Part shown: piece after piece, positions 1 through 8,671 of the stretch | Position numbering within the stretch: the stretch's first letter is position 1 | How the letters are laid out: the number at the start of each line of letters is the position of its first letter | Assembly (NCBI RefSeq): GCF_029211185.1 | Contig: NZ_JARGDO010000003.1 | Span: forward strand, 1 to 64,000 | Source: Tessaracoccus caeni | GTDB taxonomy: Bacteria; Actinomycetota; Actinomycetes; Propionibacteriales; Propionibacteriaceae | Length of the DNA: 64,000 nucleotides | Direction of reading: 5' to 3' | Notes under the pieces: model-generated | Told to the model about the DNA's origin: nothing | Database searches by the model: none | What the model saw: the letters and a program-made list of their open reading frames with translations, nothing else | Program-made: the position numbers and the translations under genes

Positions 1-217
1 GGCTTCGGGCCGCCAACCCAACGGGGGAAAACCGCCCCGCTATTTTCGCCCCCGGGCGGCGGGGGGGGGGGGGGGGGCCGGGGCCCCCCGGGGGGGGGGG
101 GGGGGCCCCCCCCCCCCCCCCGCAACCGCATTAGCCACACCGAACAGGGCCGTCGTCCCCCCTGTGCAGCGGAAGGGGAGTGAGGAGGCACCGTCGTCAC
201 AGCGATAGGGTGGGAGG
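1..217. other. low-complexity G/C contig end and leader
   Basis: Bases 1-130 are almost only runs of G and C (long G runs at about 60-105, a long C run at about 105-121), unlike anything else in the window. This looks like a low-quality contig end rather than biology. Bases 131-217 hold the leader of the first gene, with purine-rich ggaaggggag and gaggagg blocks but no recognisable motif or gene. Confidence 0.6.
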
Positions 218-610
218 GTGAGCGAAACCACCGAGGATCCCACCAACGACATCACCGCTGAAGACCTGCCCGGCATCCGTTCAGCCCTGACCCGCTACCG
301 GGTGATGGCCTGGGTGGTCGGCACCCTGCTGGTGGTGCTGACGGTCGGGGTGGTGTTCAAGTACCTCATCCCGGGTTACAACGAGTTCGGCAGCACGGTC
401 GTCACCTATGTCGGCGTCGGTCATGGCTGGCTCTACCTCGTGCTGTTGATCACCGCCTACGACCTGGGTCGTCGCCTCCGCTGGAGCATCAAATGGTTCA
501 TCATGATCATGCTCGCGGGCACCGTCCCGTTCCTGTCCTTCGTCGCTGAGCACTACGCGACGAAGAACGCCCGAGCCATCGTGGCCGAGGTCACCAACCA
601 CGCTCTTTGA
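218..610 (+). CDS. DUF3817 small integral membrane protein
   Basis: A 130-residue membrane protein of the DUF3817 family; the cellular role of the family is unknown. Hydrophobic segments lie at about residues 30-50, 63-82 and 92-110. The family signatures are visible: HGWLY at 69-73, DLGRRLRW at 82-89 and AGTVPFLSF at 100-108. Family members are usually 100-130 residues, so it looks full length. The start is a GTG preceded by a GGGAGG-type site that is rather close. The last three residues (H-A-L) and the stop codon come from the palindromic repeat that begins right here (cacgctctttga), so the original C-terminus may have been altered by the repeat. It converges on the SURF1 gene, which ends in the same repeat block. 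Confidence 0.85.
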   Translation: MSETTEDPTNDITAEDLPGIRSALTRYRVMAWVVGTLLVVLTVGVVFKYLIPGYNEFGSTVVTYVGVGHGWLYLVLLITAYDLGRRLRWSIKWFIMIMLAGTVPFLSFVAEHYATKNARAIVAEVTNHAL

Positions 611-942
611 GGTGCGAAGGCTCAGGGCGAGGAACGAGCCCCAAGCCTGAGCCTCGAAAAGAGCCAGCGCGACCCCTGGTTGGGACTGTTGTTCGGCTGC
701 CGGTCGCTCTTTTCGAGGCTCCGCTGCGCTCCGCACCTCAAAGAGCGTGGAGGGTGCTCCGCGCTCGTCTTGATTGTCGAGGCTCCGCTGCGCTCCGCAC
801 CTCAAAGAGCGTGGAGGGTGCTTCGCGCTCGTCTTGATTGTCGAGGCTCCGCTGCGCTCCGCACCTCAAAGAGCGTGGAGGGTGCTTCGCGCTGGCCTTG
901 ATTGTCGAGGCTCCGCTGCGCTTCGCACCTCAAAGAGCGTGG
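598..942. repeat. family 1 palindromic repeat block with 64-bp tandem array
   Basis: This block fills the gap between two convergent genes. It starts with a hairpin at about 600-664 (acgctctttgaggtgcg ... gcctcgaaaagagc). From 714 a 64-bp unit, cgaggctccgctgcgctccg...ttgattgt, repeats with units starting at 714, 778, 842 and 906 (the last is partial). Each unit contains gaggct...gcacctcaaagagcg, which can fold on itself. The block probably terminates transcription in both directions, since both flanking genes end inside it. Confidence 0.9.
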
Positions 943-1625
943 ATCTTCCTTCTCGCGGGGTCCATTCCGCGGGCGATGAAGATGCTGAAGGCGATGGCAG
1001 CCCCGGCGAACACCCACCACTGCATCGCGTAGCCGCGGTGCGTGGCCGAGCCTTCGCCCTCGGGGAGCACGACCTCTGCCGTGCCCAGGCCTTGGGCGGC
1101 AGAGTCGTCCCCCGAGAGGGTGAGGTATCCGCCCACCAGGCCTGCTGGCCACTCCTGCGCCAGCTGCTGCAGGCGGACCGTGGATAGATCACCCAAGGGC
1201 TCCACGCCGGGCTCAGCGGGGCTGTCGCTGGCCAGGAAGACCCCGACGATGTCCTGGGGGCCCGCGGGTGGTTCGGGAATCGGGTCTCCGGGTGAGACGC
1301 TGCCGCGCACGACGGCGACCGTGCGGTCATCCGACAGCCGGAAGGCAGTCACGACGCGTAGGGGAGCCTCGTTCCCGACGAGCACCTCATACTCGGGCAG
1401 ATAGCTGCCCGACGCGGTGGCGTAGCGGCCGTAGATGTCCTCGACGACCCCATCCGGGCGGATATTGCCGGCCAGATCGACCTGTTCCATCTCCGCGCGC
1501 TGCGTAGCCACGTCGAGCGCGGAGCGCTGGAACTGCGCCATCTGCCAGAGCCCGAGCCCGAGCATCACCACCGCCAGCACGATCCCGATCAGGATCGTGA
1601 GGGCCTGCTTGAGCCGCAGGCTCAC
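930..1625 (-). CDS. SURF1 family cytochrome oxidase biogenesis protein
   Basis: A 231-residue protein of the SURF1/Shy1 family, which helps assemble haem-copper cytochrome c oxidase in the membrane. The architecture fits: one N-terminal membrane helix (residues 8-27) with the typical short cytoplasmic start, a long extracytoplasmic middle, and a second helix near 205-222 followed by R-G-M-D. The GxWQ-like motif after helix 1 appears as LGLWQMAQFQR, and a Y-A-M-Q-W-W block precedes helix 2, both typical of the family. The start ATG is 7 bases from the neighbouring ligase stop, so the two genes are probably cotranscribed. The last residues H-A-L and the TGA stop are provided by the family 1 repeat. 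Confidence 0.88.
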   Translation of the reverse strand: MSLRLKQALTILIGIVLAVVMLGLGLWQMAQFQRSALDVATQRAEMEQVDLAGNIRPDGVVEDIYGRYATASGSYLPEYEVLVGNEAPLRVVTAFRLSDDRTVAVVRGSVSPGDPIPEPPAGPQDIVGVFLASDSPAEPGVEPLGDLSTVRLQQLAQEWPAGLVGGYLTLSGDDSAAQGLGTAEVVLPEGEGSATHRGYAMQWWVFAGAAIAFSIFIARGMDPARRKIHAL

Positions 1626-1632
1626 TGCTGCC

Positions 1633-2571
1633 TCACTTCTCCGCGCTCGCCAGGTCGACCAGCGACGCGAACACCTCTCCCAGTTTCAGCCCGGCCGCCT
1701 CGAAGGCGAGGGGAGCCAGCGAGGTCTCCGTCATGCCCGGCGCCACGTTGCCCTCGATGAAGACGGGCTCGCCCGACTCGTCGACGATGATGTCGGTGCG
1801 CGACAGATGCCTCAGCCCCAGTGCGCGGTGCGCGGCGACGGCGAGTTCCTGCGCGGCCTCCAGTGTCTCCGCGGGCAGCTCGGCGGGGGTGACGAAGCGG
1901 GTGGCGCCCGCCGTGTAGCGCGACTCGTAATCGTAGATGCCCGACTGCGGGCGGATCTCAACGGGAGGCAGCGCGCGGCAGCCGTCGGCGTCGTCGAGCA
2001 CCGTGACGGCGATCTCGCGCCCGGTGATGAACTCCTCCACCACAGCCACCGGGCCGTATGCGTAGGCGGACACCAGCGCGTTGGGCAGCTCGTCGGCGGC
2101 GTTGACCTTGGACGCGCCGAGCGCGGAGCCGGAACGAGTGGGCTTGACCATGGCGGGATAGCCGACGGCCTTTCCCAGCGACTCCATGATCATCGGCGCG
2201 CCGAGCTCACGGAAGATGTCGGAGGGCAGGGCCACCTGCTTGGGCGTCCGCAGGCCGTGCTCGCGCACCACGGCGGTGGCGATCGACTTGTCGAAGGTGA
2301 TCCGCGACGCGGCCCCCGTGGCGCCGACGAACGGCACGCCCAGCACGTCGAGCACCTCGCGCAGCGCGCCGTTCTCGCCCAGCCCGCCGTGCAGCATCGG
2401 CAGCACCACCGGATCCGGGGTGCGTGCGATCAGGGGGAGCAGGTCGGTGTTGAGATCGGTCTCGATCACCTCACGTCCCAGCTTCTGAAGGGCCTTGGCA
2501 ACTCGGCGCCCGGAACGGAGCGACACGTCGCGCTCATGGCTGAGTCCGCCGGCGATCACGATGACAGTCAT
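1633..2571 (-). CDS. D-alanine--D-alanine ligase family ATP-grasp protein
   Basis: A 312-residue ATP-grasp enzyme of the Ddl family. Ddl joins two D-alanines with ATP for peptidoglycan precursors in the cytosol. The N-terminal GGLSHERDVSLRSG motif, the HGGLGENG block and the GSALGAS glycine/serine loop (canonical GSSVGV) are present. The metal-binding segment reads FIEGNVAPGMT where typical Ddl has F-x-E-x-N-T-x-PGMT: the Glu and Asn are kept but the surroundings differ. The protein is a little shorter than most Ddl (about 310-370). It is likely a functional D-Ala-D-Ala ligase or a paralogue with a related substrate; no mur genes lie next to it. It is probably in one transcript with SURF1. 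Confidence 0.82.
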   Translation of the reverse strand: MTVIVIAGGLSHERDVSLRSGRRVAKALQKLGREVIETDLNTDLLPLIARTPDPVVLPMLHGGLGENGALREVLDVLGVPFVGATGAASRITFDKSIATAVVREHGLRTPKQVALPSDIFRELGAPMIMESLGKAVGYPAMVKPTRSGSALGASKVNAADELPNALVSAYAYGPVAVVEEFITGREIAVTVLDDADGCRALPPVEIRPQSGIYDYESRYTAGATRFVTPAELPAETLEAAQELAVAAHRALGLRHLSRTDIIVDESGEPVFIEGNVAPGMTETSLAPLAFEAAGLKLGEVFASLVDLASAEK

Positions 2572-2599
2572 TACTGAATCCTAGTTCGTTGGGTCTTGT

Positions 2600-2650
2600 G
2601 ACGCTCCTTTCGAGGCTCCTCGCAGAGCTCGTCGCACCTCAAGGAGCGTA
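2600..2650. repeat. family 1 palindromic repeat, single copy
   Basis: An isolated copy (acgctcctttcgaggctcct ... gcacctcaaggagcgt) lies between the aminotransferase 3' end and the ligase 5' end. The ends acgctcctt and aaggagcgt are inverted copies and can pair. A nearly identical copy with the same inner loop (cctcgcagagctcgtcg) lies at 29337-29386. Confidence 0.85.
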
Positions 2651-2656
2651 TGTCAG

Positions 2657-3961
2657 TCATGACAGGTCGGGGGCGGGCGCGCCGAGACGACTCTGTGCCG
2701 CCGCGGTGTGGAAGATGCCGAAGGTGTTGTGGATCTCCAACTCGTTGGTCACCACGTCGGCCAGGCGCTGCACGCCCAGGCGAATCCGGTCGGGCGGCGG
2801 GAAGCAGAACGACAAGCGCATGTTTCGCGCGCCCTGTCCGTCGAGGTAGAACGCGTTGCCCGGCACGAAGGCGACGCGGGCGTTGACGCCGCGCGGCACC
2901 ATGGCCTGCGAGTCGAGCCCGTCGGGCAGCGTGACCCAGACGAAGAAGCCGCCCTTCGGCTTGGTCCAGCTGACGCCGTCGGGCATGTGCTCCTCAAGCT
3001 CCTCCAGCATCGCGTCGCGGCGCTCGCGGTACATGTCGCGGAACACGACCACCTGGCGTCGCCAGTCGGTGGTCGAGAGGTAGTTGGAGATGGCGAACTG
3101 AGAGAACACCGGCGGGCACAGCGTCGCCGACTCCTGCGCCAGCACCAGCTTCTCGCGTACCGCGTGGGGAGCCACCACCCAGCCGACCCGGAAACCGGGG
3201 GCGAAGGTCTTCGAGAACGACCCGAGGTAGATCACCTCGTCGTCGAAGGAACGCATCGCGGGCAACGGCTCGGAGTCCAGGGTGAGCAGGCCGTAAGGGT
3301 TGTCCTCGAGAACCAGCACCCCGTTATCGTGGCATACCTCGACGATGCGCCGGCGGCGCTCCGGTGGCTGGGTCACGCCCGACGGGTTGTTGAAGTTGGG
3401 GATCGTGTAGAGGAACTTGATCCGCTTGCCCTCCGCGCGAACCCGCTCGATGGTGGCCAGCAGCGCGTCGGGGTCGAGGCCCTCGTCGTCGCACGGGCAG
3501 TGCACCACCTCAGCCTGATAGCTCGCGAAAGTGCCGAGCGCGCCGACGTACGACGGCGACTCCGCCAGGATCACGTCGCCCGGGTTGCAGAAGACGCGGG
3601 TGACCAGGTCGAGCGCCTGCTGCGAGCCCGCCGTGATCACGACGTCGTCGGGATGGGCGGTGATGCCTTCCTCCGCCATCACCTCGCAGATCTGCTCGCG
3701 GATGGCTGGCTCGCCCTGGCCGGAGCCGTACTGCATCACCTGGGTGCCATTGGTGCGGATCATCTCCGCCAGGTGGTCGGCGATGTCTCCGAGCGGCAGA
3801 TCCTTGATGTTGGGCATGCCGCCGGCCAGCGACACGATCTCCGGTCGGTTGGCGACAGCGAACAGAGCTCGCACGGCGGAAACCCGCATGCCGTGGGTGC
3901 GATCTGCATAGTTGTCGACGAACCGGTCGAGCCGGGTGTCGTATCGAGGCGTATTGTTCAC
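2657..3961 (-). CDS. PLP-dependent class I/II aminotransferase (LysN/2-aminoadipate type)
   Basis: A 434-residue fold-type I PLP enzyme of the 2-aminoadipate/aromatic aminotransferase group, similar to the catalytic part of MocR proteins but without the DNA-binding domain. Visible landmarks are SLAGGMPNIKDLP near the start, YGSGQGEPAIREQI, the ITAGSQQALDLV segment, NFNNPSG, and the Schiff-base lysine in GSFSKTFAPGFRVGW. The start is GTG at 3961 (revcomp GTGAACAATACG), preceded by an AGAGGCAAGG site. An in-frame extension to 4156 would run through a repeat and has no family similarity, so I reject it. The exact amino donor cannot be read from the sequence. Confidence 0.87.
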   Translation of the reverse strand: MNNTPRYDTRLDRFVDNYADRTHGMRVSAVRALFAVANRPEIVSLAGGMPNIKDLPLGDIADHLAEMIRTNGTQVMQYGSGQGEPAIREQICEVMAEEGITAHPDDVVITAGSQQALDLVTRVFCNPGDVILAESPSYVGALGTFASYQAEVVHCPCDDEGLDPDALLATIERVRAEGKRIKFLYTIPNFNNPSGVTQPPERRRRIVEVCHDNGVLVLEDNPYGLLTLDSEPLPAMRSFDDEVIYLGSFSKTFAPGFRVGWVVAPHAVREKLVLAQESATLCPPVFSQFAISNYLSTTDWRRQVVVFRDMYRERRDAMLEELEEHMPDGVSWTKPKGGFFVWVTLPDGLDSQAMVPRGVNARVAFVPGNAFYLDGQGARNMRLSFCFPPPDRIRLGVQRLADVVTNELEIHNTFGIFHTAAAQSRLGAPAPDLS

Positions 3962-4059
3962 GCCGTCAACCTTGCCTCTAAAAGGCGCGTTCGGTAAAGG
4001 ATTTCGCCAAATTTCATACCCCAATTGGGGTGGCGATGGTCCTGCGGAGGTGTGCGGTG

Positions 4060-4125
4060 GCTCTTTTCGAGGCTTCGGCCTGGGGCTCGTTCCTCGCCCT
4101 GGGCCTTCGCACCTCAAAGAGCGTG
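4060..4125. repeat. family 1 palindromic repeat, long-loop type
   Basis: The copy runs from gctcttttcgaggcttcgg to cttcgcacctcaaagagcg. Its inner part carries gggctcgttcctcgccc, which also occurs (inverted) in the copies at 600-664, 45480-45538 and 46636-46789. It lies between the aminotransferase start and the 3' end of the membrane-anchored protein gene. Confidence 0.85.
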
Positions 4126-4133
4126 TTGGGCTG

Positions 4134-4742
4134 CTACTCGGGGGGAACCTCGCCACGGAGAGCGACGAGGAACTCGTCGAGGATGGGCGCGATCGTCGCG
4201 GCGTCCTGCTGGGTGAGGCCCACCATCAGGATGCCGGTGGAGTCCACCATGCGGCCGCAGACCGTCAGGCCGGTGTCGACCGAGGTGCCGCAGAGGTCGT
4301 CCTCCCCGGCGCCGGTGGCATCTTCGATGCCTGCGTTGAGCATGTAGACGCCGAGATCCTCCTCCGGGCGAGACATGAGCAGCGCGATCTGGTTCTGCCC
4401 GTCGGCGTAGTCGGCGCGCAGGATGCTGCGGCCCTCGTCGGCGGGTGCCGGCGATTGGGTGGAGGTGCCGATGACGTAGTCGCCCACCTGCTGCGGTGCC
4501 TCCAGCGGCCAGGTCGGCTGGGGTTCCTCCGGTTCACCGCTGCCGAGCGCCACGCCGATCCACGCGGCGATGCCGATCACCGCGGCACCGATGAGCGCGC
4601 CCCCCACCTTCACGCTGGTGGGCAGCGGGGGCTTGTGCGGTGCGGAAGGGGTGTCGGCCCGAGGCGCCTCGACATCGCCCGGCGGGGCGTCCTCAGCGGG
4701 ACGCCAGCCGGGTTCGTCGGGAGCGGGGCTCTGTGCGGACAT
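4134..4742 (-). CDS. membrane-anchored extracytoplasmic protein, unknown function
   Basis: A 202-residue protein I do not recognise. About 42 proline/aspartate-rich cytoplasmic residues precede one membrane helix (about 45-68, VGGALIGAAVIGIAAWIGVAL), and the rest is acidic and predicted outside. Two cysteines (in DDLCGTS and TVCGRM) could form a disulfide, which would suit the thioredoxin gene immediately upstream. The ATG overlaps the thioredoxin TGA by one base (TGATG), so the pair should be translationally coupled. A family 1 repeat follows directly after the stop. The function is unknown; a link to redox or envelope is only suggested by position. Confidence 0.8.
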   Translation of the reverse strand: MSAQSPAPDEPGWRPAEDAPPGDVEAPRADTPSAPHKPPLPTSVKVGGALIGAAVIGIAAWIGVALGSGEPEEPQPTWPLEAPQQVGDYVIGTSTQSPAPADEGRSILRADYADGQNQIALLMSRPEEDLGVYMLNAGIEDATGAGEDDLCGTSVDTGLTVCGRMVDSTGILMVGLTQQDAATIAPILDEFLVALRGEVPPE

Positions 4743-5059
4743 CACAGAAGCTCTTCGATGGCCTTCTTCAGCGCCGTCTTGGTCTTGCCGCCGGTGAGCG
4801 ACTTCGCGACGCGCCCGGCCTGGAAGAACTGCAACGTAGGCAGGCTCAGCACACCTTGCTGAGCGGCCAGGTTGGGGTAGGAGTTGGTGTCGACCTTGAC
4901 GATCTTCACGTCGGGGTAGGCCCGAGCCAGCTCGTCGAGGATGGGGGCCATCTGCTTGCACGGTGCGCACCAGTCGGCCCAGTAATCGACGATGACCAGG
5001 CCAGGTGCCATCAATACCTCGTCGGCGAACTGCTGTTCGGTGATGTCGGTGACGGCCAT
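4742..5059 (-). CDS. trxA: thioredoxin
   Basis: A 105-residue thioredoxin, the usual length, reducing protein disulfides in the cytosol. The active site reads WADWCAPCKQMAP: WCAPC instead of the common WCGPC. The cis-proline segment SLPTLQFF and the C-terminal LTGGKTK stretch are normal. The start ATG has an AAGGAG site six bases upstream. The thioredoxin reductase gene is 23 kb away (28389), so the pair is not adjacent. The coupled downstream gene encodes a membrane-anchored protein with two cysteines. The Ala in the active site might shift the redox potential, but variants of this position are common. Confidence 0.93.
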   Translation of the reverse strand: MAVTDITEQQFADEVLMAPGLVIVDYWADWCAPCKQMAPILDELARAYPDVKIVKVDTNSYPNLAAQQGVLSLPTLQFFQAGRVAKSLTGGKTKTALKKAIEELL

Positions 5060-5158
5060 GGTGCTCCTTCGAGTTAGCTTCCGGTGTACGTGCAGCGTCG
5101 TCCAGAATAACGCCGAGCGATACTTGGCCGAAATGGGGTGGAGATAGGTCGCTCTTTG

Positions 5159-8100
5159 TCAGGCGTCGAGGAGGCCGCGGATGTCGTCGGCGGTGAGGGG
5201 CGAAGCGATGTCGGTTGTGCGGCCGACGACGGCGTCGAAGAGGTCGCGCTTGCGCTCTTGGAGCGCCACCACCTTCTCCTCGATGGTGTCTGCGCTCACC
5301 AGGCGGTAGACGTTGACGGGCTTGTCCTGACCGATTCGGTGCGTGCGGTCGATGGCCTGGCTCTCGGTGGCGGGGTTCCACCAGGGGTCAAGAATGAAGA
5401 CGTAATCGGCCTCGGTGAGGGTGAGACCGAAACCGCCGGCCTTCAGGCTGATCAGGAACACCGGGGCGTCGCCCTCGCGGAAGGCGTCGATCCGGGTGGC
5501 GCGGTCTCGCGTGCGGCCGTCGAGGTACTCGTAGCCGATGCCCTCTTCGTCGAGCCGCTTTTTCACCAGGGCGAGGAACCCGGTGAACTGGCTGAACACC
5601 AGCGCGCGGTGGCCGGCGGAGACCACCTCGTCGAGGTGCTCCAGCAGGGCGTCGATCTTGGACGAGACCGCGGGGTAGTCGGGGTCGACCAGCGACGGCG
5701 ACAGGCTCAGCTGACGCAGCATGGTCAGCGAGCGCAGGATCGTGATGCGGTTGCGATGCAGGTCGCCCACCAAGCCCATCACCTTCTGGCGCTCGCGAGC
5801 GAGGTGGCGGTCATAGAGCTTGCGGTGCGCCGGCTCGAGCGGCACAGCGATCACCTGCTCCTGCTTGTCGGGCAGCTCGGTGGCCACCGACGCCTTCGTC
5901 CGGCGCAGGATCAGCGGCTTGATGCGACGGTGCAGGCGCGCGAGGGCCTCGGAGTCGCCGGCCTCGATCGGCTTGCGATACGCCTCGGCGAAGGCTCGGG
6001 GGTCGTGGAACAGGCCGGGGGCAGCGATCGACAGCAGCGACCACAAGTCCATCAGGTTGTTCTCCAGCGGGGTGCCGGTCAGCGCCACCTTCACGCGCGC
6101 CTTCAGGCGACGCACCGCCTGATACACCTTCGACGCCTGGTTCTTGACGAACTGCGCCTCGTCCAGCAGCACCGCCGACCAGACGATCTCTCGATACTCG
6201 GGGGCCTCCAGGCGCAGCAGGGTATAAGAGGTCAGCACGATGTGGGCGCCGGCGATGGCCTCCTCCAGCGGCAGGCCGCGGCGGCGTTGGGTCTCGGTGA
6301 TCGCCACCACCCTGAGTTCCGGGGCGAAGCGCGCGGCCTCCGACGCCCAGGTGCCGAGCACCGACGTGGGCGCCACCACCAGCATCGGGCGGTCCAGCCG
6401 ACCGTCCTCCAAGGCGGCCTGCGCCATGGCCAGCGACTGCACGGTCTTGCCCAGGCCCATCTCGTCGGCGAGGATGCCGCCCAGCCGGCTCTGCCAGAGG
6501 AAGCGCAGCCAGGCGTAGCCGTCGCGCTGGTAGGGACGAAGATCGGCCCGCAGGCCCGCCGGCGGCTCGACCTGCGCCAACTCGTCGTGATTCAGCAGTG
6601 CCCCGACGGCCTCCCGCCAGGCCCGCGACTGCTCCGCGACGACGCCCAACTCGACGAGCTCCTCCCACAGGCCCGCATGTTCGGGACGCAGATGGAAGGT
6701 GTCGCCGTCGTGATCGACGAGCAGCCGGGCCTCCTCGATGATCGCCCGCAGCTGGTCGAGCTGGGGCACGTCGAGCGAGAACCAGGTGCCGGAGTCCAGG
6801 ATCAGGTGCCCTTGGCCCATCGCGAGGGCCGCGAACAGTGGGCCGAACGGCACTGTTTCGTCGCCGATGGTGACCTGGACGTCGAGGTCGAACCAGTCGC
6901 CATGCTCGGACTCCTCGATGCGCAACGCGATCTGCGGGGCATGCTCGGCTTCCTGGAACTGAGGGATCACACCGGTGAGCTCCACCTCCACGTCGTCGCG
7001 TTCGTGCAGGGCGGGCAGTACTTCGGTGGCGAAGGTCACCATCGCGAAGCCCGTCAGGTCGGCGTCGCGCAGGCGGGGACGCTCGCGTTCGTCGCGGTCG
7101 CGCCAGGCGCCCGCGGGCACCGACGCCACGAGCGCCGCCTCGGCGGCAGGCTGACGCAGGGGCGGATCGGCCGGGGAGGGCAGGGGACGCACGTCGTGCA
7201 CGCCGTCGCCCACCCGGTAGCGGAAGCCCCACCGGATGCCGAGGCGAGCGTCGCCCGTCTCGATGAGGCAGCGCAAGACCGGCGGCTGGGGCTCGGGGAG
7301 GTCGACGTCGGGGCCGACGAAGACCTTCACCCGTTCGCGCAGCTGAGGGAGGAAGCCGGTGGCGAAGAGGCCGATGTCCTCCCCCGGCACGGTGAGTGTG
7401 CCCCCGGAGAACAGCCGGTGCTCCTCGCTGTCGAGCTGGCGGGTGAGCGGTGCGAGCAGCAGGCGGTCGCCCGCGTGCACCATCACGCCATGGGCGGGCT
7501 GCCCGATGAGTTCCTTGCGGGTGAGGGGATGGCGGCCGCGGGCCAACTGGACGGCGGGTGCCAGGCGGAGGTCGCCGTCGGAGCCGAGCACCATCATCTC
7601 GGGCACCAGCGGTTCCTCGAGCAGCATCGGCTGGGGGAGCGCGGCCCTGTTGATCCCGGTTCCGGGCAGCAGTTCGACGCCGCGGTCGACGGCCCTGCGA
7701 AGCAGTTCCCAGGCGTCGGGGCGTGTCTCGTTGAGCGGGAGGGCGTCCACCCGGAACGAGCCGTGGCTGTGCCGGCGGGTATCGAGAAGGGAAGCGAGGA
7801 TCTGGCGCTGGGCCTGGTTCACGTCGCGGGCCCGCGAGGCCAGGTCGTCCCAGGTGGCGCCCGTCTTCACCCACTTGCCATGCCGACCGCGCTTGAGTGG
7901 GCGCAGCGTCGGGCCGTAGCCGGTGTCGTCGATCTCCAGAGCCAGCTGTGCGCCCTCGTCCTCGTCGTGGACGGAGGCGAGCAGCGGATCCAGGGCGCGT
8001 CGCCAGTCCGGGGCGGCAGCGGCGGCGCCGGCGGCACGCGCGTGCAGCAGCAGGGCCGCCGCATGCTTGCAGCGGTTGTGCACCGGGCAGGTGCAGATGG

Positions 8101-8323
8101 TGATCAGCTTCTCGAAGCTCGACTCGCACACCACCGAGGTCTGGTAGACGTGAAACCCGGAGCCGCGCACCTGGGCGGTGAGCAGTTTGGGAGTCGTGCG
8201 TACGTTCACCAGCCGTCCGGCGCTCATGTAGTCGGCACCGCGCTGCATCGTGCGGCTGCCGAAGTAGGCGAGGAGATCGCCGTCGTCCGGTTCCAGCACC
8301 CAGGCCGGGAAAGAGCTCATCAT
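5159..8323 (-). CDS. SWIM zinc-finger SNF2-family helicase
   Basis: A 1054-residue SNF2/RapA-type ATPase that probably remodels protein-DNA or nucleic acid complexes. A SWIM zinc finger sits near the N-terminus (CTC-x5-CKH at about 77-87). A long bacterial SNF2-associated region follows, then Walker A DEMGLGKT near residue 620, DEAQ near 722, and the helicase C domain with the motif VI-like DRTHRIGQ near 995. The start is uncertain: two adjacent ATGs at 8323 and 8320 lack a strong Shine-Dalgarno, and an in-frame extension to 8422 adds a segment without similarity. It is transcribed away from the iron island. Length and order match full-length actinobacterial SWIM-SNF2 proteins. Confidence 0.9.
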   Translation of the reverse strand: MMSSFPAWVLEPDDGDLLAYFGSRTMQRGADYMSAGRLVNVRTTPKLLTAQVRGSGFHVYQTSVVCESSFEKLITICTCPVHNRCKHAAALLLHARAAGAAAAAPDWRRALDPLLASVHDEDEGAQLALEIDDTGYGPTLRPLKRGRHGKWVKTGATWDDLASRARDVNQAQRQILASLLDTRRHSHGSFRVDALPLNETRPDAWELLRRAVDRGVELLPGTGINRAALPQPMLLEEPLVPEMMVLGSDGDLRLAPAVQLARGRHPLTRKELIGQPAHGVMVHAGDRLLLAPLTRQLDSEEHRLFSGGTLTVPGEDIGLFATGFLPQLRERVKVFVGPDVDLPEPQPPVLRCLIETGDARLGIRWGFRYRVGDGVHDVRPLPSPADPPLRQPAAEAALVASVPAGAWRDRDERERPRLRDADLTGFAMVTFATEVLPALHERDDVEVELTGVIPQFQEAEHAPQIALRIEESEHGDWFDLDVQVTIGDETVPFGPLFAALAMGQGHLILDSGTWFSLDVPQLDQLRAIIEEARLLVDHDGDTFHLRPEHAGLWEELVELGVVAEQSRAWREAVGALLNHDELAQVEPPAGLRADLRPYQRDGYAWLRFLWQSRLGGILADEMGLGKTVQSLAMAQAALEDGRLDRPMLVVAPTSVLGTWASEAARFAPELRVVAITETQRRRGLPLEEAIAGAHIVLTSYTLLRLEAPEYREIVWSAVLLDEAQFVKNQASKVYQAVRRLKARVKVALTGTPLENNLMDLWSLLSIAAPGLFHDPRAFAEAYRKPIEAGDSEALARLHRRIKPLILRRTKASVATELPDKQEQVIAVPLEPAHRKLYDRHLARERQKVMGLVGDLHRNRITILRSLTMLRQLSLSPSLVDPDYPAVSSKIDALLEHLDEVVSAGHRALVFSQFTGFLALVKKRLDEEGIGYEYLDGRTRDRATRIDAFREGDAPVFLISLKAGGFGLTLTEADYVFILDPWWNPATESQAIDRTHRIGQDKPVNVYRLVSADTIEEKVVALQERKRDLFDAVVGRTTDIASPLTADDIRGLLDA

Positions 8324-8574
8324 GACGGACAACGGGCGGCTGCTTCTCTTGCGTATCGGGGAGGTTGAACCCGGTGGCCGGGCTGGGTGTGGTGCGGCAG
8401 AACCAATCCAGCGATCCGCCATCCGGTTTTCATGCGTTACCTCCCGACCACACGACAGCCGCCAAGTTTACCCCTGACCGCCGTCGTGAGTGGATCCGAT
8501 TGCTGAAGCGGACGCCTCCGCGGGGCCCTTTTCGCCCCTTGATCTCATTCAGCGAACCGATTGGCTTAGGCCGT

Positions 8575-8623
8575 TTAGGTTAGGTTAACCTTGCGAAACA
8601 TGGGTAAGGCGAGCCTTACCTTG
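8575..8623. promoter_or_regulatory. two IdeR/DtxR-like iron boxes
   Basis: The sequence TTAGGTTAGGTTAACCTTG at 8575-8593 matches the known DtxR/IdeR consensus TTAGGTTAGGCTAACCTAA at 16 of 19 positions. A weaker copy, TAAGGCGAGCCTTACCTTG (12 of 19), follows at 8605-8623. They lie about 50-95 bases ahead of the ATG of the beta-propeller surface protein, where a repressor would block its promoter when iron is plentiful. Confidence 0.85.
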
Positions 8624-8671
8624 TCCTTTTGGGTCGATTCTCCGGCCCCCCAAGCACGTGCGAGGAGCAAC

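Noticed and set aside
714..942. Regular 64-bp repeats resembling a CRISPR array
   Set aside because: Whole units including the 'spacers' are conserved, the same unit recurs at other loci, and there are no cas genes; it is a tandem palindromic repeat.
3962..4156. 65-residue N-terminal extension of the aminotransferase
   Set aside because: It would translate a family 1 repeat, lacks family similarity, and the GTG at 3961 has a good ribosome site and gives the normal length.
4134..5381. 415-codon minus-strand frame covering the thioredoxin gene
   Set aside because: The upstream part is the shadow of thioredoxin in another frame; the real gene starts at the ATG at 4742 coupled to the thioredoxin stop.
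5138..8368. 1076-codon open frame on the plus strand
   Set aside because: It is the antisense shadow of the SNF2-type helicase; low-complexity His/Gln/Arg-rich translation with no recognisable domain, as is usual opposite high-GC genes.
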